In this document: in pieces, positions 58,904 to 64,000 of the stretch
How the letters are laid out: the number at the start of each line of letters is the position of its first letter
How positions within the stretch are numbered: position 1 is the first letter of the stretch
Assembly (NCBI RefSeq): GCF_002250655.1
Contig: NZ_NOZR01000011.1
Span: 62,001 to 126,000, forward strand
Length of the DNA: 64,000 nucleotides
From: Mycolicibacterium sphagni
Lineage (GTDB): Bacteria > Actinomycetota > Actinomycetes > Mycobacteriales > Mycobacteriaceae
Reading direction: 5' to 3'
The notes under the pieces: model-generated
What the model saw: the letters and a program-made list of their open reading frames with translations, nothing else
Databases searched by the model: none
Told to the model about the DNA's origin: nothing
Made by a program: the position numbers and the translations under genes

Positions 58904-59734
58904 TCAGCGGCTCAGGTCGACCAGCACCGGCGCGTGGTCACTGGGCGCAGGATCGCCCTTCTTACCCGGACGGCGTTCGTCTTTGACGATCTCGGCGTGC
59001 GTTACCCGTGCCGCCAATTCCGGTGAGCCGAGGATGAAGTCGATCCGCATACCGCGGCGCTTCTGGAAGGCCAGCTGGGTGTAGTCCCAATAGGTGTAGA
59101 CCCCGGGGCCGGCGGTGTACGGGCGCACCACGTCGGTGAACTTCGCGTCGATCATGGCGTTGAACGCGTCGCGTTCTGGCTCCGAGACATGGGTGGCACC
59201 GGCGAACGCCGCCATATCCCACACGTCCTCGTCTGTGGGTGCGATGTTCCAGTCGCCGACCAACGCGATGGGCTGCTGCGGATCGTCACGCAACCATTGC
59301 TCGGCCGTATTACGCAGGGCGGCAAGCCATTCCAGCTTGTACTGATAGTGCGGGTCGGCCAGGGTACGGCCGTTGGGCACGTAGAGACTCCACACCCGAA
59401 CCCCTGCGCAAGTGGCAGCCAGTGCGCGGGCCTCCGCCTTGGCGTCCGTGCCGTCCTTGCCCCAAGACGGCTGGCCCTCGAAACCGACCTCGACGTTGTC
59501 GAGGCCGACCCGGGAGGCGATCGCGACCCCGTTCCACTGGTTGAACCCGCAATGCACCACCTCGTAGCCGGCCTCGAGGAACGGCATGGTGGGGAACTGG
59601 TCGTCGGCACATTTGGTTTCCTGCATGGCCAGCACATCGACGTCGCCGCGCCGCAGCCAGTCGACGACGCGATCCACCCTGGCGCGGATCGAATTCACAT
59701 TCCAGGTGGCCAGGCGCAGGACGTCGGCGGGCAT
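58904..59734 (-). CDS. xthA: Exodeoxyribonuclease III
   Basis: 276 aa. Repairs abasic sites as AP endonuclease and trims 3' ends. Catalytic motifs: LRLATWNVNSIRARVDR (Asn), LAMQETKCADDQFP (metal-binding Glu), YVPNGR (Tyr), LVGDWNIAPTDEDVWD (GDxN), RIDFILGS and PSDHAPVLVDL (Asp-His). All expected residues are visible. ATG at 59734, with the acetyltransferase stop 3 bp upstream, same strand. Corresponds to Rv0427c. Confidence 0.96.
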   Translation of the reverse strand: MPADVLRLATWNVNSIRARVDRVVDWLRRGDVDVLAMQETKCADDQFPTMPFLEAGYEVVHCGFNQWNGVAIASRVGLDNVEVGFEGQPSWGKDGTDAKAEARALAATCAGVRVWSLYVPNGRTLADPHYQYKLEWLAALRNTAEQWLRDDPQQPIALVGDWNIAPTDEDVWDMAAFAGATHVSEPERDAFNAMIDAKFTDVVRPYTAGPGVYTYWDYTQLAFQKRRGMRIDFILGSPELAARVTHAEIVKDERRPGKKGDPAPSDHAPVLVDLSR

Positions 59735-59737
59735 GGG

Positions 59738-60643
59738 CTACAGCGTACGACCGGTCAACGACACGGCATCGACGTAGCGGTGGTGATGGTGCAGCCGGAA
59801 GCCCAGCGAGTGATATAGCAGGATCGCCGGTTCGTTGTCGCTGAGCACCTGCACGTAGGCCCGGGTCGCACCGCGCTGGGCACCCCACGCCAGCAGCGTT
59901 TGGCACAGCCGACGGGCGTGCCCGCGCCTGCGGTGCTCGTCGCTCACGCGGACCGCCGAGATCCCCAGCCAGTGCGTGCCATCCGGCGCGACGGTCACCG
60001 CGCCGCGACCCACCGCGGCGGTCGGCTCCGCCGCGAACACCACCTCTCCGTCGACGACCGCGGTCAGGACCTGGGCCGGCACGTCGCGTTCATAGGTCGT
60101 CAGCCACGCTGCGTCGGGACGGTCCAGCAGCGTCACCGCCGGGTCCGGTTCGCCCGCGGCCAGCTCGGTAACCATCACCCGGGTGTGCTTGACGCCTTCG
60201 GCCCGGATCGGCGACAGCCGCTCCGGCAGCGCCAGCCATGCCGGTAACCCCCGCTGCCGGTACCAGTCAACAATCGGCGGCAACGCGGCGATGGTCGCCG
60301 AAAAATCCAGCGGCACAGCCGAGTTGGCCCTACTGGTGTACCCGCCCGCGGCCCGTAGCAGCCAGCCGTCCTGCCAGGTCTGTTCGGTTCCCGGCCAGGC
60401 CAGGGCCGCCGCGTGCTCCAGCGCCCGAATCGCGGAGGCCCGCACCGGAACCACGCTGAGCTCCCGCACCGCCACCACGTCGCCGGGTGATACCTCGACC
60501 AGGCCGTCGGACTTGGTGCGCACCACGATCACCGGGTCGACGGCCCGCACTTCACCGATCACATCGGTCAGCGGCGGAGTCGTGCCCGCGGGCAAGCGGT
60601 AACGGATGCTCACCCGGCTGCCGACCGGCGGCAGGCTGGCCAT
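59738..60643 (-). CDS. GNAT-family N-acetyltransferase (Rv0428c-like)
   Basis: 301 aa. An N-terminal ~70-residue SH3-like part (GSRVSIRYRLPAGTT, VRAVDPVIVVRTKSDG) precedes a double GNAT-like region; the C-terminal GNAT holds AVRVSDEHRRRGHARRLCQTLLAWGAQRGA, with the R-R-x-G-H-A/x acetyl-CoA loop. Acceptor unknown. ATG at 60643 is near the def stop (4-bp spacing). Same neighbourhood as in M. tuberculosis. Confidence 0.87.
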   Translation of the reverse strand: MASLPPVGSRVSIRYRLPAGTTPPLTDVIGEVRAVDPVIVVRTKSDGLVEVSPGDVVAVRELSVVPVRASAIRALEHAAALAWPGTEQTWQDGWLLRAAGGYTSRANSAVPLDFSATIAALPPIVDWYRQRGLPAWLALPERLSPIRAEGVKHTRVMVTELAAGEPDPAVTLLDRPDAAWLTTYERDVPAQVLTAVVDGEVVFAAEPTAAVGRGAVTVAPDGTHWLGISAVRVSDEHRRRGHARRLCQTLLAWGAQRGATRAYVQVLSDNEPAILLYHSLGFRLHHHHRYVDAVSLTGRTL

Positions 60644-60647
60644 CGGC

Positions 60648-61241
60648 TCAGTGACCGAACGGGTCGGGCACCTCGCCGGGCATCCACGACAGGCCGGGCA
60701 CCCCCCAGCCGTTGGCCTTGACGGTGCGCTTGGCCGCCCTGGCATGCCGGCCGATCAGGTGGTCGACGTAGAGGAAGCCGTCGAGGTGTCCGGTCTCGTG
60801 CTGCAGCATCCGGGCGAACAGGTCGTGGCCCTCCAGCGTCACCGGGTTGCCGTCGGCGTCCAGCCCGTTCACCCGGGCCCACTTCGCGCGGCCGCGCGGA
60901 AACGATTCGCCGGGCACCGACAGGCAGCCCTCGTCGTCGTCATCCGGGTCGGGCATCGTCTCGGGAATCTCCGAGGTCTCCAGGACCGGGTTGATCACCA
61001 CGCCTCGGTGGCGCGGGGTCTTGCCGCGCTCGTCGGCGCAGTCATAGACGAACAGCCGCAGTCCGACGCCGATTTGGTTGGCCGCCAGCCCGACTCCGTT
61101 CGCCGCGTCCATCGTGTCGTACATGTCCGCGATCAGATCGGCCAGATCTTCGGGCAACGAACCGTCGGCTGCAACCGGCACGGGTTGTGTCGGCGTATGT
61201 AGAACGGGATCACCCAAAATCACGATTGGTCTCACTGCCAT
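60648..61241 (-). CDS. def: Peptide deformylase
   Basis: 197 aa. Removes formyl from nascent proteins. The three motifs are [11 protein letters not shown] (~47-57), [14 protein letters not shown] (Cys ligand) and [16 protein letters not shown] (HExxH as HETGH with both His). First gene of def, acetyltransferase and xthA, all minus. ATG at 61241. An essential drug target in mycobacteria. Confidence 0.97.
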   Translation of the reverse strand: MAVRPIVILGDPVLHTPTQPVPVAADGSLPEDLADLIADMYDTMDAANGVGLAANQIGVGLRLFVYDCADERGKTPRHRGVVINPVLETSEIPETMPDPDDDDEGCLSVPGESFPRGRAKWARVNGLDADGNPVTLEGHDLFARMLQHETGHLDGFLYVDHLIGRHARAAKRTVKANGWGVPGLSWMPGEVPDPFGH

Positions 61242-61367
61242 GATCGGCAAGCTTAAGTCAGCCGACGCGCGGGGTTGGCTGCCGTCCCAACCGGCACAAC
61301 CGTGATTGAATGAGCGCCGAGCATAGGGATGTCTTCTCAGGGTCTTCGAAAGGGTCAGCAGATCGAA

Positions 61368-61676
61368 ATGGACGGCGCCATGGCACGGGCCGAGCGGTCT
61401 AATGACGACGCCGACCTTCCCGATGGGTTGACTCGCCGCGAATACGACGTCCTGGCCTTCGAGCGGCAGTGGTGGAAGTACGCCGGCGCGAAGGAAGAGG
61501 CCATCAAGGAGCTCTTCTCCATGTCGGCCACTCGCTACTACCAGGTGCTGAACACCCTGGTCGACCGCCCCGAGGCCCTGGCGGCTGATCCGATGCTGGT
61601 CAAACGGTTGCGACGGTTGCGGGCGAGCCGGCAGAAGGCGCGTGCGGCCCGGCGACTCGGCTTCGAGGTTCCCTGA
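61368..61676 (+). CDS. DUF3263 protein (Rv0430-like)
   Basis: 102 aa, equal to my recollection of Rv0430. Small helical, DNA-binding-like protein: [48 protein letters not shown], then a strongly basic tail ([22 protein letters not shown] type). The ATG at 61368 matches the conserved start [13 protein letters not shown]; an ATG at 61329 is in frame. Function unknown, likely regulatory. Divergent from def, 127 bp apart, and followed by virR. Confidence 0.9.
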   Translation: MDGAMARAERSNDDADLPDGLTRREYDVLAFERQWWKYAGAKEEAIKELFSMSATRYYQVLNTLVDRPEALAADPMLVKRLRRLRASRQKARAARRLGFEVP

Positions 61677-61749
61677 TTTTTCTTCGTTGGCGGTGCTGGG
61701 CGATGAGCGTTTTCGCGATGCGCGTCCAGCCCCCGTTACAGTGGGCGCG

Positions 61750-62211
61750 ATGAACGACCGCGTACCTGACTCCTCCGGGCTGCCGCTGCGGGCCATGGTG
61801 ATGGTGCTGCTGTTCCTCGGTGTGATCTTCCTGTTGGTCGGTTTCCAGGCCATGGGCTCGGGCAGCGACAGCAGCAGCGACGACACCTCGGCGCGAACCG
61901 TCACCACCACGACGAGCAAAACCTCGGCCGCGCCGGCCCCGAAGGCCGATGTGCGGGTGTTCAACGTCGGCGAAGGCGAAGGCGCCGCCACGCGCATCGG
62001 TGACCGGCTGCGCGAAGCCGGCTGGAACGTCACCGAGACCAGCAACCTCCAAGTGCCCCCGATTCCCGCCACGACCGTCTACTACGGTACGACCGACGGG
62101 GAACAGGCTGCCGCCGAAGCCGTGGCCAAGGTGCTCAGTGCGCCGGTGGCAGCGAGAATTCCCGAAATTGCCGACCAGCCACCGGGCGTGATCGTTTTGG
62201 TGACCGGATAG
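61750..62211 (+). CDS. virR: VirR-like LytR_C-domain membrane protein (Rv0431-like)
   Basis: 153 aa. One N-terminal membrane helix (~14-34: [20 protein letters not shown]), a Ser/Thr/Asp-rich linker (~35-65) and a LytR C-terminal domain ([30 protein letters not shown], later [19 protein letters not shown]). Rv0431 (VirR) restrains vesicle release and interacts with LCP cell-wall ligases. ATG at 61750. Position between Rv0430-like and sodC genes matches M. tuberculosis. Confidence 0.9.
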   Translation: MNDRVPDSSGLPLRAMVMVLLFLGVIFLLVGFQAMGSGSDSSSDDTSARTVTTTTSKTSAAPAPKADVRVFNVGEGEGAATRIGDRLREAGWNVTETSNLQVPPIPATTVYYGTTDGEQAAAEAVAKVLSAPVAARIPEIADQPPGVIVLVTG

Positions 62212-62221
62212 GCTTCGGCAC

Positions 62222-62938
62222 ATGGTCATGCCTGTGAGCCCGTTGAGAACTGCCGCCGCTGTCCTGTTCGTTGTTCCCGTCGCGCTACTGAGCGCATGTA
62301 GCCCCAACGAGCCGATCGCCACGCAGCCCGGTACCCCACCGCCGGTCTGGACCGGGTCGTCGGCGCCGGCCGCTGCGGGCGAAGGATCGCACGGCGCGCC
62401 CGAGGCGCCCGCCGCCGCCGACACCCTGACCGCACAGATCAAAACCGCCGACGGCACCCAGGTTGCCGCCGCCACCTTCGAATTCCAGGACGGCTTCGCC
62501 ACGGTTACCGTCCAGACCACCACTGGCGGCAAGCTGACCCCCGGCTTCCACGGCCTGCACCTGCACTCGTTCGCCAAGTGCGAGGCCAACTCGGTGGCCC
62601 CGACCGGCGGTGCGCCCGGCGACTTCTTGTCCGCCGGTGGCCACTTCCAGGTCAGCGGCCACACCACGCATCCGGCCAGCGGTGATCTGGCTTCGCTGCA
62701 GGTCCGCGATGACGGCACTGCGCTGCTGGTGACCACCACCAATGCATTCACCAAGCAGGATCTGCTGGCCGGCAACGGAACGGCGATCATCATCCACGCG
62801 GATTCCGACAACTTCGCCAACATCCCGCCGGAGCGCTATCAGCAGATCAACGGTGGCGCACCCGGCCCCGACGAAACCACGATGGCCACCGGTGACGCCG
62901 GCAAGCGGGTGGCGTGTGGTGTCATCGGTACCGGCTAA
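62222..62938 (+). CDS. sodC: Periplasmic Cu superoxide dismutase, lipoprotein
   Basis: 238 aa. Lipobox LLSAC near residue 26, an Ala/Pro/Gly linker, then a Cu,Zn-SOD domain: [10 protein letters not shown] (two Cu-ligand His), SAGGHFQ (bridging His), [15 protein letters not shown] (fourth Cu His) and [13 protein letters not shown] with the disulfide Cys and active-site Arg. The loop after the bridging His is short, as in M. tuberculosis SodC, which is described as lacking zinc. Protects against host or external superoxide. Overlaps the next gene by ~20 bp. Confidence 0.95.
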   Translation: MVMPVSPLRTAAAVLFVVPVALLSACSPNEPIATQPGTPPPVWTGSSAPAAAGEGSHGAPEAPAAADTLTAQIKTADGTQVAAATFEFQDGFATVTVQTTTGGKLTPGFHGLHLHSFAKCEANSVAPTGGAPGDFLSAGGHFQVSGHTTHPASGDLASLQVRDDGTALLVTTTNAFTKQDLLAGNGTAIIIHADSDNFANIPPERYQQINGGAPGPDETTMATGDAGKRVACGVIGTG

Positions 62939-64000
62939 GCCGCCCACGGCCAAGCCCGGCCGGATCGACTTCGCCGGGTCACCCCGGCCCACCCTCGGCG
63001 TCGAATGGGAGTTCGCGCTGATCGACGCGGAAACCAGGGACCTGAGCAATGAGGCCGCCGCGGTGATCGCCGATGTGGGCGAAAGCCCCCATGTGCACAA
63101 GGAGTTGCTGCGCAACACCATTGAGGTCGTCACCGGGGTGTGCGACACCGTCGACGAGGCCATGGTGGACCTTCGTTCGACGCTGCGCAGCGCCCGCGAG
63201 ATCGTGCACGAGCGCGGCATGGAGTTGTTCTGCGCGGGCACCCATCCGTTCGCGTCCTGGTCGACGCAGAAGCTGACTGACGCGCCGCGCTACGCGGAAC
63301 TCATCAAGCGCACTCAGTGGTGGGGACGCCAGATGCTGATCTGGGGCGTGCATGTGCACATCGGGGTGTCCTCGGCGCACAAGGTGATGCCGATCATCTC
63401 GTCCCTGCTCAACCAGTATCCGCACCTGCTGGCGCTGTCGGCGTCCTCGCCGTTCTGGGCCGGTGACGACACCGGGTACGCCAGCAACCGCGCCATGATG
63501 TTCCAGCAGTTGCCGACTGCCGGTCTGCCTTTCCAATTCGAGACGTGGCGCCAGTTCGAGTGGTTCGTGCACGACCAGAAGAAGACGGGCATCATCGATC
63601 ACATCAACGAGATCCGTTGGGACATAAGGCCGTCGCCGCATCTGGGCACCATCGAGGTGCGGGTGTTCGACGGAGTGTCCAATCTGCGGGAGCTCGCGGC
63701 GCTGGTCGCGTTGACGCACTGCCTGGTGGTCGACCTGGACCGCAGGCTGGACGCCGGCGAGCAGCTGCCGGTGATGCCGCCCTGGCATGTGCAGGAGAAC
63801 AAGTGGCGCGCGGCGCGCTACGGCCTTGACGCCATCATCATCCTCGATGCCGACAGCAACGAGCGGCTGGTCACCGAGGACCTCGACGACCTGCTGACCC
63901 GGTTGCAGCCGGTCGCCGAATCTTTGTACTGCGCAGACGAATTGGCCGCTGTCGCCGATATTCCGCGGCGCGGTGCGTCCTATCAACGCCAGCACCAGGT
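62919..64000 (+). CDS. Glutamate-cysteine ligase-like carboxylate-amine ligase (YbdK/GCS2 family), 3' end outside window
   Basis: Open to the window end (about 360 codons seen). [21 protein letters not shown] is the GCS2 start, with [62 protein letters not shown] and [10 protein letters not shown] following, all as in the Rv0433/YbdK group. Forms gamma-glutamyl-type amide bonds; mycobacteria use mycothiol, so the physiological substrate is uncertain. GTG at 62919 (or 62916) inside sodC is taken as start, giving [17 protein letters not shown]. Confidence 0.93.
   Translation, partial: MSSVPAKPPTAKPGRIDFAGSPRPTLGVEWEFALIDAETRDLSNEAAAVIADVGESPHVHKELLRNTIEVVTGVCDTVDEAMVDLRSTLRSAREIVHERGMELFCAGTHPFASWSTQKLTDAPRYAELIKRTQWWGRQMLIWGVHVHIGVSSAHKVMPIISSLLNQYPHLLALSASSPFWAGDDTGYASNRAMMFQQLPTAGLPFQFETWRQFEWFVHDQKKTGIIDHINEIRWDIRPSPHLGTIEVRVFDGVSNLRELAALVALTHCLVVDLDRRLDAGEQLPVMPPWHVQENKWRAARYGLDAIIILDADSNERLVTEDLDDLLTRLQPVAESLYCADELAAVADIPRRGASYQRQHQ

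Overview
The window is GC-rich (roughly two-thirds G+C by eye) actinobacterial chromosome and almost certainly Mycobacterium sensu lato, probably Mycolicibacterium. The core gene order follows the M. tuberculosis Rv0406c-Rv0433 segment as I remember it: metallo-hydrolase, fgd1, pta, ackA, pknG, glnH, glnX, mutT3, thiE, thiO, thiS, thiG, lpqL, an Rv0421c-like hydrolase, thiD, thiC, xthA, an Rv0428c-like acetyltransferase, def, an Rv0430-like DUF3263 gene, virR, sodC and an Rv0433-like carboxylate-amine ligase. F420-dependent FGD1, PknG, VirR and a PGRS-type protein all point to mycobacteria. Identifications rest on protein motifs and remembered family features; no database search was run.

Layout. 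1-2555: two luciferase-like flavin monooxygenases and a metallo-hydrolase. 2632-3642: fgd1. 3650-10369 (minus): a tightly coupled four-gene polysaccharide-synthase module with a GT-C membrane glycosyltransferase, a BcsB-like exported protein, a processive GT2 synthase and a large polytopic protein. 10669-13925: pta-ackA. 13922-22779 (minus): a Wzx/Wzy/Wzz-type module with two GT4 transferases, an NAD-sugar epimerase, a Tat-exported beta-helix polysaccharide-lyase-like protein, a polymerase-like protein, a flippase-like protein and a chain-length-regulator-like protein. 22949-24931: a second BcsB-like gene, divergent. 24997-27575: a membrane esterase and a lipase-like lipoprotein that lacks the nucleophile serine. 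27689-30213: DUF899, an ArsR/SRPBCC pair and a CtaG-like gene. 30210-34851 (minus): glnX-glnH-pknG, the amino-acid-sensing kinase operon. 34980-39132: mutT3, divergent thiE, then a TPP riboswitch and thiO-thiS-thiG. 39123-42349: a TIGR03943/permease pair and lpqL. 42368-50747: accessory block with two transporters, an AraC regulator, a fatty-acid-hydroxylase-like enzyme, a Baeyer-Villiger-type monooxygenase and a PGRS protein without a PE domain. 50953-54072: hydrolase, thiD, thiC and a second TPP riboswitch. 54139-58900: accessory block (DUF559-like protein, DHA2 exporter, two small unknowns, a medium-chain reductase). 58904-64000: the xthA-def, DUF3263, virR, sodC and GCS2-ligase segment, the last gene cut by the window end.

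The most interesting content is the pair of polysaccharide modules on either side of pta-ackA, in a position where the M. tuberculosis arrangement I recall has none of these genes. It combines a synthase-dependent set (GT2 plus BcsB-like, without a PilZ domain) and a Wzx/Wzy/Wzz-type set, with two BcsB paralogues and putative tailoring enzymes. This could be a little-described mycobacterial extracellular polysaccharide system; its product cannot be read from the sequence. Other notable items are a 33-bp in-frame tandem repeat that produces four equally spaced candidate ATG starts at the glnX-glnH junction, a near-perfect 26-bp operator-like palindrome at the monooxygenase gene, and TPP riboswitches in front of both thiamine operons, one of which appears to include the ribosome-binding site.
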